Origin: Nakamurella alba
GTDB taxonomy: Bacteria; Actinomycetota; Actinomycetes; Mycobacteriales; Nakamurellaceae
Assembly: GCF_009707545.1 (NCBI RefSeq)
Contig: NZ_WLYK01000007.1
Location: 29,274-93,273 of the forward strand
Reading direction: 5' to 3'
DNA: 64,000 nt
The notes beneath the pieces are model-generated. The model had not been told where the DNA came from and did not search any database. It saw only the letters and a list, made by a program, of their open reading frames with translations. Of this stretch, positions 50,764 to 59,447 are shown one piece after another; the stretch's first letter is position 1, and the number at the start of each line of letters is the position of its first letter. A program made the translations under genes and the position numbers.

Positions 50764-52242
50764 GTGGTGGCGGCCGGTCCAGCAGCACCCGTCCGACGGA
50801 TCCGGGCTCCGCGCGGGTCCGTCCTGACGGCCGCCGCCGCGCTGGCCGTGGTGTTGCTGGTCACCGCGCAGGGTTACGGCTACCACCGGGACGAGCTGTA
50901 CTTCCGGATGTTGCCGTCGGCCTGGAACTACGTGGACCAGCCGCCGCTGACCCCCTGGCTGGCCCGCACCCTCGCGTCGATCGTCGACGAGCCCTGGTTC
51001 CTCCGCCTCCCCGCCGTGCTCTGCGCGGCGCTGTCGGTACCGGTGCTGGTGGCGATCACCCGGGAGGTGGGCGGCAGCCGGGCGGCGCAGCGGTGGTGCG
51101 CCGCCTCGGTGGTCGGCGCGTCGATCCCGCTCGCCTTCGGGCACGTGCTGCTCACGGCCACGGTCGACCTGCTGGTCTGGCCGCTGATCGGGCTGCTGGT
51201 GATCCGGGCCCTGCTGCGGGACCCGCGGTGGTGGCTCGCGGTCGGTGCGCTCGCCGGGCTGTCGACGTTCAACAAGCTGCTGGTCGCGATGCTGCTCGCC
51301 GCGGTGGCCGTCGGCCTGCTCGTCGCCGGGCCGCGGCGCGTGCTGGGGAACCGGTGGCTGTGGGCCGGGATCGGGATCGGCCTGCTGCTCGCGGTGCCGA
51401 ACCTGCTGTACCAGGCCGGCAACGACTGGCCGCAGCTGCAGATGGGCGGTGCGCTCGCCGACCGGAACGCCGGCGAGGTCCGAGCGGTCATGTGGCCCTT
51501 CCTGGCACTGCTGGTGGGGCCACCGCTGACGGTGGTCTGGGTGGTCGGGCTGGTCGCCCTGTGGCGCCGGGCTGCCTGGCGGCGGATCCGCGCCCTGGCC
51601 GTCGCGCTGCCGGTGCTCGTCGTGCTGACCTTCGTCTCCGGGGCCCAGTTCTACTACCCGCTCGGACTGGTGTCGGTGGTGCTGGCGATCGGCTGGGCGC
51701 CGGCCGCCGCCGTGATCGCCCGGCGCCGGTGGCGGTCGGCGGCCCGGACCGCGATCGGGATCAGCACGCTGGGTTCGGCGGTGATCGCCCTGCCGCTGGT
51801 GCCGGTGTCACTGGTCGGCAGCACCCCGGTGCCGATGATCAACCAGGTCGCCCGGGACAGCATCGGCTGGCCGGAGTACGTGGCGCAGATCGCCGCGGTG
51901 GTGCGGGGTTCCGGGCCGGGAACGGTGGTGGTGACCGTCAACTACGGCGAGGCCGGCGCCGTGGCCCGGTACGGCCCGGCACTGGGCATCACCCAGGTGT
52001 GGAGCGGGCACAACGCACTCGGCGACCTCGGGCCGCCACCGGAGAGTGCCACCGCCACCGTCTATGTCGGGGAACCGCCGCCGCCCGCCGCGGCCGCCCT
52101 GCTCGGTGCGTGCCGGACCGCCGGGACGCTGGACAACGGCGTCGGGGTGGACAACGAGGAGCAGGGGGCACCGATCGTGCTGTGCACCGGCCGCACCGCG
52201 CCCTGGTCCGAGATCTGGCCGCTGCTCACCCATCTCGGCTGA
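50764..52242 (+). CDS. GT-C glycosyltransferase (family 39/ArnT-like), integral membrane
   Basis: 492 residues with about eleven TM segments. The start is GTG 50764 or 50767 behind GAGGTGG. After TM1 comes G-Y-H-R-D-E-L-Y-F-R, with the acidic pair of GT-C enzymes in the first outer loop, then Y-V-D-Q-P-P-L-T-P-W, characteristic of the PMT_2/ArnT branch. A ~100-residue soluble outer domain ends the protein. It probably transfers a sugar from a polyprenyl-phosphate donor outside the membrane. Neither donor nor acceptor can be named. Confidence 0.85.
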   Translation: MVAAGPAAPVRRIRAPRGSVLTAAAALAVVLLVTAQGYGYHRDELYFRMLPSAWNYVDQPPLTPWLARTLASIVDEPWFLRLPAVLCAALSVPVLVAITREVGGSRAAQRWCAASVVGASIPLAFGHVLLTATVDLLVWPLIGLLVIRALLRDPRWWLAVGALAGLSTFNKLLVAMLLAAVAVGLLVAGPRRVLGNRWLWAGIGIGLLLAVPNLLYQAGNDWPQLQMGGALADRNAGEVRAVMWPFLALLVGPPLTVVWVVGLVALWRRAAWRRIRALAVALPVLVVLTFVSGAQFYYPLGLVSVVLAIGWAPAAAVIARRRWRSAARTAIGISTLGSAVIALPLVPVSLVGSTPVPMINQVARDSIGWPEYVAQIAAVVRGSGPGTVVVTVNYGEAGAVARYGPALGITQVWSGHNALGDLGPPPESATATVYVGEPPPPAAAALLGACRTAGTLDNGVGVDNEEQGAPIVLCTGRTAPWSEIWPLLTHLG

Positions 52243-52256
52243 GCGGGGCGACTCGG

Positions 52257-53771
52257 TCAGGACGGGTTGTACCGGGTCTCCAGCAGCCGCAACCAGATCT
52301 CGCTGGGGGTCGGGTAGGACGGGACCGCGTGCCACAGCGTCGGCAGCGGCACCTCGCCGACGATCGCGACGGTGGCGGCGTGCACCAGGTCGGCGATCTC
52401 CGGTCCGACGAAGGTGGCGCCCACCAGCACGTCCCGCTGCGTGTCGATGACGATCTGCGCCCGGCCGCGGTAGTCGTCGCGCTGCAGGTAGGTGCCGGAC
52501 AGCGAGGCCATGTCGTACTCGACGGTCTCCACGTCGAGACCGGCGTCCCTGGCCTCCTTCTCGGTGTGGCCGACGGAGCCGACCTGCGGGTCGGTGAAGG
52601 TCACCTGAGGCACGATGCCGTGGTCGGCCCGGTCGGTGCACCACGGGCCGGTGGACGGGCGACCCTCGGCGCGGGCGGCGATGACGGTGCCGGCGATGCG
52701 TGCCTGGTACTTGCCCATGTGGGTGAGCAGCGCCCGGCCGTTGAGATCACCGATGGCGTAGAGCCACTGGCCGGTCGCGCCGACCACGGCGAGCTGGTCG
52801 TCGACCGGGAGATAGCCCTTCGAGTCGGCGGTGGCATCGGCGAGACCCACGGTGTCCAGCCCGATGTCGCTGCTGGCCGGGATCCGTCCGGCGGCGATCA
52901 GCACCTCGTCCACCTCGACCGAGTCGCCGCCGAAGCGCACGGTCACCGGGCCGCCGTGCAGGTGACCGACGCCGGTGTCCTCCGGCGCCGGCCGCTCCAC
53001 CGCATCCACCGAGGCGCCGAGCCGGACGTCGATGCCGAGTTCCGAGAAGCGCTGCGCCACCAGGTCTCCGGCGAACGGCTCGTTGCGGGCCAGCAGCCGC
53101 GGCGCCGATCCGATGATCGTCACCTCGGCGCCCAGCGCCCGCAGCCAGGTCGCCGCCTCGCAGGCCACCACACCACCGCCGATCACCGCGATCCGGCCGG
53201 GCACCTGATGCAGGTTGGTCACGTCGCGGGAGGTCCACGGCAGCGCCTCACGCAACCCGGGCACCGGCGGCACGGCCGCGGTTGTGCCGGTGGCGAGGAC
53301 CACCGCGTGCCGGGCGTGCAGGGTCCGCTCGGTGCCGTCGGCCGCGGTGACGGTCACGGTCCGCTCGCCGGCGAGCCGCCCGGTGCCGCGCACCACGTCG
53401 ATGTGCGCGCCGTTCGCCCAGCGCACCTGGGAGCCGTCGTCGTGGCCGAAGGGCTTGCCGCTGTCGACCGAGGTGATGGAATCGCGGCGGGCCAGCACCG
53501 CCCGGACGTCCAGCGGCTTGTCGCCGACCAGCGACTGCACGCCGGGCAGGTGCCGGGCGTTGTCCAGCACCTCCCACGGCCGCAGCAGCGCCTTGCTCGG
53601 CATGCAGGCCCAGTACGAACACTCGCCGCCGACGAGTTCCTTCTCCACGATCACCGCGGTGCGGTCGGTGCCCTGGATCGCGTACTGCGCGGCGTTCTCC
53701 CCGGGCGGCCCGCCGCCGATCACGACGACGTCGTAGGTGTCGGTGGGGGCGGCATTCCCGTTCGTGCTCAT
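52257..53771 (-). CDS. Class I pyridine nucleotide-disulfide oxidoreductase family flavoprotein
   Basis: 504 residues. The FAD motif V-V-V-I-G-G-G-P-P-G-E-N-A begins the protein. The redox disulfide is in G-G-E-C-S-Y-W-A-C-M-P-S-K (CxxxxC). The NAD(P) motif A-V-I-G-G-G-V-V-A-C-E-A is near residue 194, the second FAD motif Y-A-I-G-D-L-N-G near 335, and a dimerisation domain ends the protein. The catalytic His-Glu pair of the family (H-P-T-x-x-E) reads Y-P-T-P-S-E here, so the base is Tyr. The relatives are lipoamide, mercuric and mycothione reductases. The substrate is unknown and probably not a classic disulfide. Confidence 0.88.
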   Translation of the reverse strand: MSTNGNAAPTDTYDVVVIGGGPPGENAAQYAIQGTDRTAVIVEKELVGGECSYWACMPSKALLRPWEVLDNARHLPGVQSLVGDKPLDVRAVLARRDSITSVDSGKPFGHDDGSQVRWANGAHIDVVRGTGRLAGERTVTVTAADGTERTLHARHAVVLATGTTAAVPPVPGLREALPWTSRDVTNLHQVPGRIAVIGGGVVACEAATWLRALGAEVTIIGSAPRLLARNEPFAGDLVAQRFSELGIDVRLGASVDAVERPAPEDTGVGHLHGGPVTVRFGGDSVEVDEVLIAAGRIPASSDIGLDTVGLADATADSKGYLPVDDQLAVVGATGQWLYAIGDLNGRALLTHMGKYQARIAGTVIAARAEGRPSTGPWCTDRADHGIVPQVTFTDPQVGSVGHTEKEARDAGLDVETVEYDMASLSGTYLQRDDYRGRAQIVIDTQRDVLVGATFVGPEIADLVHAATVAIVGEVPLPTLWHAVPSYPTPSEIWLRLLETRYNPS

Positions 53772-53834
53772 GCCGTTGACGGTATCCCTGTTCCGGTCCC
53801 TGACACGGGGCGGGCACGGGGGCCTCCGGGCGGA

Positions 53835-55079
53835 TCAGGATCTGCCGACCTGCGCCGCCTTCAGCAGCAGGTACTGGCGCTCCCGGAGGTTGCCGGCCCC
53901 GCGGGCGGCGCTCCGGTACGCGTCCGCCGCCGCCGGATCGCCCAGCCGGTCGAGCAGATGGGCCCGGATCGCGGCCGGGCGGTGACTGCCGGCCAGTCGC
54001 GGATCGGCGGCGACCGTGTCGAGCAGTTCGAGCGCGGCCCGTTCGCCGCGGACCTGCGCGACGGCGACGACCTTGTTCAGGCTGACCACCGGGCCCGGAG
54101 CGATCCGCTCCAGCACCGCGTACAGGCCGAGGATCTGCGGCCAGTCGGTGACGTCGGTGCTGTCCGCCGCGTCGTGCAGCGCGGCGATCGCGGCCTGGAC
54201 CGCGTACGGCCCGACCGATCCACGGTCGAACGTCGCATCGAGCAGCGCGGTGCCCTCGGCGATCCGGCCCCGGTCCCAGCGGGTCCGGTCCTGCTCCTCC
54301 AGCGGCACGAACTCGCCGTCGTCCCCGGTCCGCGCCGGCCGCCGGGCGTCGGTGAGCAGCATCAACGCCAGCAGCCCGGTGACCTCCGGGTCGGACGGCA
54401 GCAGCGTGTGCAGCATCCGGGTCAGCCGGATCGCCTCGTCGCTGAGATCGACGGCGGTGAGCGCGTTCCCGTGCGAGGTGCTGTAGCCCTCGTTGAACAC
54501 CAGGTAGAGCACCGCCAGCACGGTGCCCAGCCGCTCCCGGTGGTCGGCCTCGGCCGGCAGCTCGAACCGCCGCCCGGCCAGCTTCTGTTTCGCCCGGCTG
54601 ATCCGCTGCGCCATGGTGGCCTCCGGGACCAGGTGCGCCGCGGCGATCTGCGCGGTGGTCAGGCCGCCGACCGCCCGCAGGGTGAGCGCCACCCTGCCCG
54701 GCTCGGGCAGGTCCGGGTGGGCGCAGAGGAAGAGCAGCCGCAGCGAGTCGTCGACGTCGTACGCCCGGGCGGCATCCGCTGCGGCGGCGACCATCTCGGC
54801 CGGTGGGTGGCCGGCGTGCACGGCGTCCTCCCGACGGCGCCGGGCGTTCTCGCTGCGCATTTCGTCGATCACCCGGCGGCCGGCCACGGCCACCAGCCAG
54901 TTCCGCGGATTGTCCGGGACGCCCTGCGCCGGCCACTGCGTCGCCGCCGCGAGCAGCGCCTCCTGGGTGGCGTCCTCGCAGACGTCGAAGCCCGCGCCGG
55001 CGGCGTGCCGCCGCAGCATCGCGGCGAGGACCTGCGGCGCGAGTTCGCGCAGCAGGTCCTCGAGCCGGCGGTCGGTCAC
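53835..55079 (-). CDS. RNA polymerase sigma factor, ECF42 group (second copy)
   Basis: 414 residues from GTG 55079. Region 2 contains D-V-C-E-D-A-T-Q-E-A-L-L-A-A and P-R-N-W-L-V-A-V-A-G-R-R; region 4 contains G-L-T-T-A-Q-I-A-A-A-H-L-V and T-M-A-Q-R-I-S-R-A-K-Q-K-L. The long C-terminal extension has N-E-G-Y and S-D-E-A-I-R-L-T as in the 4021 gene, but overall identity is limited, so these are old paralogues. It follows its DGPF partner by 13 bases. No anti-sigma gene is present. Confidence 0.9.
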   Translation of the reverse strand: MTDRRLEDLLRELAPQVLAAMLRRHAAGAGFDVCEDATQEALLAAATQWPAQGVPDNPRNWLVAVAGRRVIDEMRSENARRRREDAVHAGHPPAEMVAAAADAARAYDVDDSLRLLFLCAHPDLPEPGRVALTLRAVGGLTTAQIAAAHLVPEATMAQRISRAKQKLAGRRFELPAEADHRERLGTVLAVLYLVFNEGYSTSHGNALTAVDLSDEAIRLTRMLHTLLPSDPEVTGLLALMLLTDARRPARTGDDGEFVPLEEQDRTRWDRGRIAEGTALLDATFDRGSVGPYAVQAAIAALHDAADSTDVTDWPQILGLYAVLERIAPGPVVSLNKVVAVAQVRGERAALELLDTVAADPRLAGSHRPAAIRAHLLDRLGDPAAADAYRSAARGAGNLRERQYLLLKAAQVGRS

Positions 55080-55092
55080 TGCTGGTGTCGGT

Positions 55093-55458
55093 TCACTGCT
55101 GGTTCTGCGCGGCCTCGTGCAGCAGCGGCCACAGCTCGACCGACCGGAAGGCGGCGAACGGTGCATCGGCGGCGATCTCCAGCGCCCGCTCCTCCGACTC
55201 GACGTCGAGGATGGAGGTGGAGCCCATGAACTCCTTCGCCTCCACGTACGGCCCGTCGGTGACGGTGGCCTTCCCGTCGCGCACCCGGATGACCTTGACC
55301 TGGTCCTCCTCGGCCAGGCCGTAGGCGGCGATCATCTCGCCGGTGGCCGCGTACTTGGCGTTGAACGCGTCCTGGGTGGCGATGATCCCGGGCCAGTCCT
55401 CCGCCGGGATCGAGGCCCACAGTTCCTTGTTCCCGTACAGGCTCAGCAGGTACTTCAT
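55093..55458 (-). CDS. DGPF/YCII-domain protein (second copy)
   Basis: 121 residues from ATG 55458 with GAGGGAGA upstream. It opens M-K-Y-L-L-S-L-Y-G and carries D-G-P-Y-V-E-A-K-E near residue 72, the family signature, then E-x-A-L-E-I-A and R-S-V-E-L-W-P. It differs clearly in sequence from the copy at 3656. It precedes the second ECF42 sigma factor and is probably part of its regulon. Confidence 0.88.
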   Translation of the reverse strand: MKYLLSLYGNKELWASIPAEDWPGIIATQDAFNAKYAATGEMIAAYGLAEEDQVKVIRVRDGKATVTDGPYVEAKEFMGSTSILDVESEERALEIAADAPFAAFRSVELWPLLHEAAQNQQ

Positions 55459-55545
55459 GATCGTCTCCCTCGTGGTGGTCGGACCCGGTGCTCCGGGCCT
55501 CTCGCCTGTTGGTCGGAGCGAGGTCGCGGTTCTCGACAGGTGGGG

Positions 55546-56487
55546 TCAGGATTGCTCAGGATCCGCTGCCACCGCCACGACGATCTTGCCCCTGACGTGC
55601 CCGGACTCGGAGAGGCGGTGGGCGTCGGCGAAATGTTCCAGCGGGAACGTCCGGTCGATCCGGACGGTCACCCGGCCGTCGGCCACCGCGTCGACGGCAT
55701 CCCGCAGGGCGTTCTCGAAGCCGGGCTCGCCGCCGGAGGACACGATCACCCCGGGACCCTTCGCGGAGAAGTCGTTCAGCGTCACCACCGGGCCGCCGGC
55801 CGTCACCAGGGCCAGCGATCCCTCGATGACGCCGGTGCCGGCCAGGTCGACGACCGCGTCGATGCCGGCGCCGGCCGGGACGGCGGCGCGCACCCGGTCC
55901 TCCCAGCCGTCGCCGTAGACGACGGGGATCGCCCCGAGCTCCGCGAGGTAGTCCTGGCTGCCGGCCGAGGCGGTGCCGATCACGGTGATGCCGGCGGCCG
56001 CCGCGAGCTGGGTGGCGAACGAGCCGACCCCGCCGGACGCTGCGTGGATCAACACCACCTGCCCGGGTTGCACCCGGGCCAGGCCGAGCGCCCGCACCGC
56101 CGCCGACCCGGCCCCGGGGATCGCCGCCGCGATGACCAGGTCCATGCCCTCCGGTACCGGCAGCAGGCCGTCGGCCTTGACCACGACGTACTCCGCGGAC
56201 GTCCCGCCGTTGACGTTGCCGACCACCCGGTCACCGACGGAGAGCCCGTCGACCCCGCTGCCCACCGCATCCACGGTGCCGGCCAGGTCCCGGCCCACCC
56301 GTTTCGGGGTGGCCATCGGCTTCCCGCCGGCGAACAGCCCCCGTCGCAGCTTGGTGTCGAACGGATTCACCCCGGTGGCGGCCACCCGCACCCGCACCTG
56401 CCCCGGGCCCGGCTCGGCCAGGGGTTCGTCGACCAGGGTCAGCACATCAGGGTCGCCGTACTCGGCGTAGGTGATCGCGCGGGGCAT
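55546..56487 (-). CDS. Zinc-free NADPH:quinone oxidoreductase-like MDR protein
   Basis: 313 residues. It starts M-P-R-A-I-T-Y-A-E-Y-G-D-P-D-V-L and has the quinone-oxidoreductase patterns G-V-N-P-F-D-T-K-L near 40, G-R-D-L-A-G-T-V near 65 and the NADPH motif I-H-A-A-S-G-G-V-G-S-F near 150. The zinc-binding Cys/His set of alcohol dehydrogenases is absent. Members reduce quinones or activated alkenes. It lies 87 bases upstream of the DGPF/ECF42 pair on the same strand, so it may belong to that unit. Confidence 0.88.
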   Translation of the reverse strand: MPRAITYAEYGDPDVLTLVDEPLAEPGPGQVRVRVAATGVNPFDTKLRRGLFAGGKPMATPKRVGRDLAGTVDAVGSGVDGLSVGDRVVGNVNGGTSAEYVVVKADGLLPVPEGMDLVIAAAIPGAGSAAVRALGLARVQPGQVVLIHAASGGVGSFATQLAAAAGITVIGTASAGSQDYLAELGAIPVVYGDGWEDRVRAAVPAGAGIDAVVDLAGTGVIEGSLALVTAGGPVVTLNDFSAKGPGVIVSSGGEPGFENALRDAVDAVADGRVTVRIDRTFPLEHFADAHRLSESGHVRGKIVVAVAADPEQS

Positions 56488-56531
56488 GGTTCCCACCCTA
56501 GGAACCGGGGCGGCCGGACGGGAAGGAACCC

Positions 56532-57722
56532 TCAGCGCGGCGGCGCCGCGGCCAGGCCGGCGCACTCCCGGTCGTCGTCCCACTGCTGCAGGATCCTCTC
56601 GCGGGTGGCGCCGGTCGCCGGGACGGGGATGCCGGCGTCGTCCAGGTGCGCCGGCGCGAAGGACGCCGCGGTCACCTTCCTGCCGGTGAAGCTCAGCGTG
56701 AGCACGCCGTTGTCGTCCTGCTCGTTGCCGAACGAGCGCCACCACAGGTAGTTCGACAGGCCGTAGGCGACGTAGACGCCGTCGGACCGCCAGCCGGCCC
56801 CCTGCAGCACGTGGGCGTGCGTCCCGACCACCGCCGACGCCCCGGCCGCGGCCAACTCGTTCGCGAGCGCCTGCTGGTCACCGTCCGGGCAGGCCTCGTA
56901 CTCGGTGCCCCAGTGCAGGTAGACCACCACCGTCCGGCCGGCCTTCGCGGCCTTCCGCACCCCGGCGACCAGCTCCGGCTCGAAAGCACTGGCCACCCCG
57001 GCACTGTCGGGCCCGGCGGTGAAGTTGGCCAGGGTCTGCTCGCGCACCGCGGTCACCGCGAAGACGGACAGCGGCACCCCGCGGACGGTGGTCTCGAACG
57101 GTGCGTACGCCGCGGCTGCGTCGGCGCCGACGCCGATCACCGGCAGATCGGAGCCCCCGATGGCGGCCAGGGTGTCCTGCAGGCCGCTCGCGCCGTAGTC
57201 GGCGGCGTGGTTGTTGGCCATCGTCGCCACGTCCACCCCGGCACCCCACAATGCGTCGAGCGCCGACGCCGGAGCCCGGAACGTGTACGACTTGTCCTGC
57301 TGCTCACCGGCTTCGGTGATGGCGGTCTCCAGGTTCAGCATCGTCAGGTCGGCCCTGGCGAGCCCGGCGGCGGCCACCCCGAAGGCGGTGGCCGGGTCGT
57401 CGAGCCGGTCGCGGGTGCGCTCGGAGAAGTTCACGTCCCCGGCCAGCGCGAGGGTGAAGGTGCCCTCCGGCGGAGCGGTGCTGGTGGCCGGCGGGCGGGA
57501 CGAGGAAGTCGGTCGGGTCGACGAGGGGGTCCGGGTGGTCGCCACGACGGCGTCTGATGCCGTGGAACTGGTCCCGCTCACCACGACGGACGCCACGACC
57601 GTGGTCCGCTCGGTCACCGTCACCACCGGGCCGGCCTCCCCGGCGGCGCCGGACCCGCAGCCCGCGGCCAGCAGGGCGAGGGCAACCACCGCCGCCGGCC
57701 ACGGGCGCCGTCGCTGCGTCAT
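56532..57722 (-). CDS. CapA/PgsA-type metallophosphatase-fold lipoprotein
   Basis: 396 residues. The signal ends in a lipobox L-L-A-A-G-C (Cys near 22), then a Ser/Thr-rich linker to about residue 88. The PGA_cap domain shows L-A-G-D-V-N-F near 94, N-L-E-T-A-I-T near 122, M-A-N-N-H-A-A-D-Y-G near 160, Y-L-H-W-G-T-E-Y near 265 and V-G-T-H-A-H-V-L-Q near 300, the calcineurin-like metal site. It is membrane-anchored outside the cell. The family is linked to poly-gamma-glutamate capsule or cell-wall polymers; no cap synthesis genes lie nearby, so the role is open. Confidence 0.87.
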   Translation of the reverse strand: MTQRRRPWPAAVVALALLAAGCGSGAAGEAGPVVTVTERTTVVASVVVSGTSSTASDAVVATTRTPSSTRPTSSSRPPATSTAPPEGTFTLALAGDVNFSERTRDRLDDPATAFGVAAAGLARADLTMLNLETAITEAGEQQDKSYTFRAPASALDALWGAGVDVATMANNHAADYGASGLQDTLAAIGGSDLPVIGVGADAAAAYAPFETTVRGVPLSVFAVTAVREQTLANFTAGPDSAGVASAFEPELVAGVRKAAKAGRTVVVYLHWGTEYEACPDGDQQALANELAAAGASAVVGTHAHVLQGAGWRSDGVYVAYGLSNYLWWRSFGNEQDDNGVLTLSFTGRKVTAASFAPAHLDDAGIPVPATGATRERILQQWDDDRECAGLAAAPPR

Positions 57723-57818
57723 CCCGGCACCGTGGCACACCCGCCGCCGCCCGCCGCCGTGTCGCCCGGTGTGTCGGGCCGGACCCACCCGTTCGCCGGG
57801 CCGGTCCACCGGTCCGGG

Positions 57819-58163
57819 TCAGGACCGGTGGGCCACCAGGTTGACGACGGTGCCGTCCGGCGACCGGACCAGGAACCGCCGCACGCCCCACTCCTCCGTG
57901 GTCAGCGGGTGCACGATCTCGTAGCCGGCCGCGAGCGCCTCGGCGTAGGCGGCGTCCACGTCGTCGACGTGCACCGACAACTGCGAGTCGGCCGGTGAGG
58001 TGCGGTCGCCGGTGACCAGCTGGACGTGCGCACCTGAGTCGGGATCGGTGAACCGGGCCACCCAGCCCAGGTTGAACTCCTCGTCCCGCAGGCCGAGGAA
58101 GTCCGACCAGAAGGGCCGGGCCTGCTCGATGTCCGGCACCGGGATGTTCGTCGTGATCTTCAT
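57819..58163 (-). CDS. VOC-family (glyoxalase-like) protein
   Basis: 114 residues from ATG 58163 (a GTG 6 codons upstream is possible). I-P-V-P-D-I-E-Q-A-R-P-F-W-S-D-F-L-G opens the first unit and V-H-V-D-D-V-D-A-A-Y-A-E-A the second, ending R-F-L-V-R-S-P-D-G-T-V-V-N-L-V. Typical of small VOC proteins that bind or detoxify compounds such as bleomycin-type drugs or methylglyoxal. It stands alone and has no clear partner, so no specific role is proposed. Confidence 0.82.
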   Translation of the reverse strand: MKITTNIPVPDIEQARPFWSDFLGLRDEEFNLGWVARFTDPDSGAHVQLVTGDRTSPADSQLSVHVDDVDAAYAEALAAGYEIVHPLTTEEWGVRRFLVRSPDGTVVNLVAHRS

Positions 58164-58247
58164 GGCCCGCACGGCCGTCACCTCGGTTCTCGATCGGTTC
58201 GTTTCTCCCGATCGATCATCACCCCGACCCGCCGCAGCCGCAGCCGG

Positions 58248-58889
58248 TCAGTCCTCGATCGTCTCCCCGGGCGCCGGCGAGAGCAGCGGGCGGCCGCCGG
58301 TGAGCGGGGCCAGGAAGTTCCCGATCGACCCACGGCCGATCTCGTTGTACATGCCGTCGTGGATCTGCACGCTGCGCCGCGGGCCGACCGCGCGGACGAA
58401 GTCGACGGCCTCGCCGAGCTTGGTCCACGGGCCGCTGGTCGGCAGCAGCAGGGTGTCGACCTCGGCATCGGGCACGTCGTAGGAGTCGCCCGGGTGGTAG
58501 ACGCCGTCCACCAGGTAGCCGACGTTGGACATCGGCGGCAGGTCGCGGTGGATGACGGCGTGCGCGCCGCTGCCGACCACCTGCACCGAGAGCCCGGCGA
58601 CATCGAAGGTGTCGCCCGGGGTGACGACGGTGGCGCGGCCGGCCAGGTCGCCGAGTAGCGCGGCGGCCGCGGCCGGCGCGTAGAGCGGCAGCTCCGGGCG
58701 GTCGGCCAGCGCTGCCGAGATCACCGCCGGATCGATGTGGTCGGGATGGTCGTGGGTGATCAGCACCGCGTCGGCGGTGGCGAGCAGGTCGGCGGCGTTC
58801 GTGGTGAACACGCCGGGATCGAGAAGCAGTGTGCACCCGGCACTTCCGAGGACGACGGTGGCATGGGCATGTTTCGTGACGGCAACCAT
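58248..58889 (-). CDS. Metallo-beta-lactamase-fold hydrolase (UlaG-like)
   Basis: 213 residues from ATG 58889. The metal motif T-H-D-H-P-D-H-I-D is near residue 46, with G-A-H-A-V-I-H near 108, Y-H-P-G-D-S near 131 and I-H-D-G-M near 175 for the remaining ligands. The short form without a C-terminal extension resembles UlaG/YcbL-type hydrolases. It is divergent from a MarR regulator across a 72-bp gap with TGTATACAG repeats, so that regulator probably controls it. Substrate unknown. Confidence 0.85.
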   Translation of the reverse strand: MVAVTKHAHATVVLGSAGCTLLLDPGVFTTNAADLLATADAVLITHDHPDHIDPAVISAALADRPELPLYAPAAAAALLGDLAGRATVVTPGDTFDVAGLSVQVVGSGAHAVIHRDLPPMSNVGYLVDGVYHPGDSYDVPDAEVDTLLLPTSGPWTKLGEAVDFVRAVGPRRSVQIHDGMYNEIGRGSIGNFLAPLTGGRPLLSPAPGETIED

Positions 58890-58896
58890 GACCTCA

Positions 58897-58932
58897 TGTA
58901 TACAGGCGAGCTGTATACAGGTCAACTGTACG
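58897..58932. promoter_or_regulatory. MarR operator: TGTATACAG repeats
   Basis: TGTATACAG occurs at 58897-58905 and 58912-58920, with a partial third copy (TGTACG) at 58927-58932, a constant 15-bp period. GTATACAG (58898-58905) and CTGTATAC (58911-58918) also form a perfect 8-bp inverted repeat. The sites fill the gap between the divergent MBL and MarR genes and are the likely binding sites of the MarR protein. Confidence 0.7.
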
Positions 58933-58961
58933 TCTGCGTCCGGGCCGACTATCGTCACCGC

Positions 58962-59399
58962 ATGCCGAGCACCGGGACCGACGATCTCGCCGACCGGTTG
59001 CGCGCCGCGGTGGGTGCCTTCGTGCGGGCCGGGCGCGGCCGGCCCGGCGCCATGCCGGAGCACCGCGCGCAGACGCTGGGGTTCCTCATGCGTGAGGGGC
59101 CGCTGACCGTGGCCGAGCTCGCGGACCGGCGGCAGGTCCGGCACCAGACGCTGCAGGCGACCATCCCCGACCTGGAGGCCGAGGGGCTGGTGCGGCGGGA
59201 GCCCGATCCGCGGGACCAGCGCGCCCGCCTGGTGGTGCTCACGGATGGGGGGCTGGCGACGCTGCGCCTGGAGCTGGACCGGCGGGCGGGCCTGATCGCG
59301 GCCGCCATCGAACACCACCTGGACGCCGATCAGCGGGCAGTGCTCGAACAGGTGCCGGACCTGCTGCACCGGCTGGCCGGCGGTCTGATGCCGGAGTGA
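58962..59399 (+). CDS. MarR-family transcriptional regulator
   Basis: 145 residues from ATG 58962. The winged helix shows Q-T-L-G-F-L-M-R-E-G-P-L-T-V-A-E-L-A then Q-T-L-Q-A-T-I-P-D-L-E-A-E-G-L-V-R-R, followed by the wing D-P-R-D-Q-R-A-R-L-V-V-L-T. Helical ends form the dimer interface. MarR proteins usually repress a divergent gene and themselves and release on binding a small phenolic or oxidised ligand; here the divergent gene is the MBL hydrolase. Confidence 0.9.
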   Translation: MPSTGTDDLADRLRAAVGAFVRAGRGRPGAMPEHRAQTLGFLMREGPLTVAELADRRQVRHQTLQATIPDLEAEGLVRREPDPRDQRARLVVLTDGGLATLRLELDRRAGLIAAAIEHHLDADQRAVLEQVPDLLHRLAGGLMPE

Positions 59400-59401
59400 C
59401 A

Positions 59402-59440
59402 ACCGTTGCCCGACAACAAAAGTCGGTGCCGGGCAACGGT
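59402..59440. terminator. Hairpin terminator between marR-like gene and copA
   Basis: ACCGTTGCCCG (59402-59412) pairs perfectly with CGGGCAACGGT (59430-59440). It lies between two convergent gene ends (59399 and 59448) and can serve both. Confidence 0.82.
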
Positions 59441-59447
59441 CATGGTG

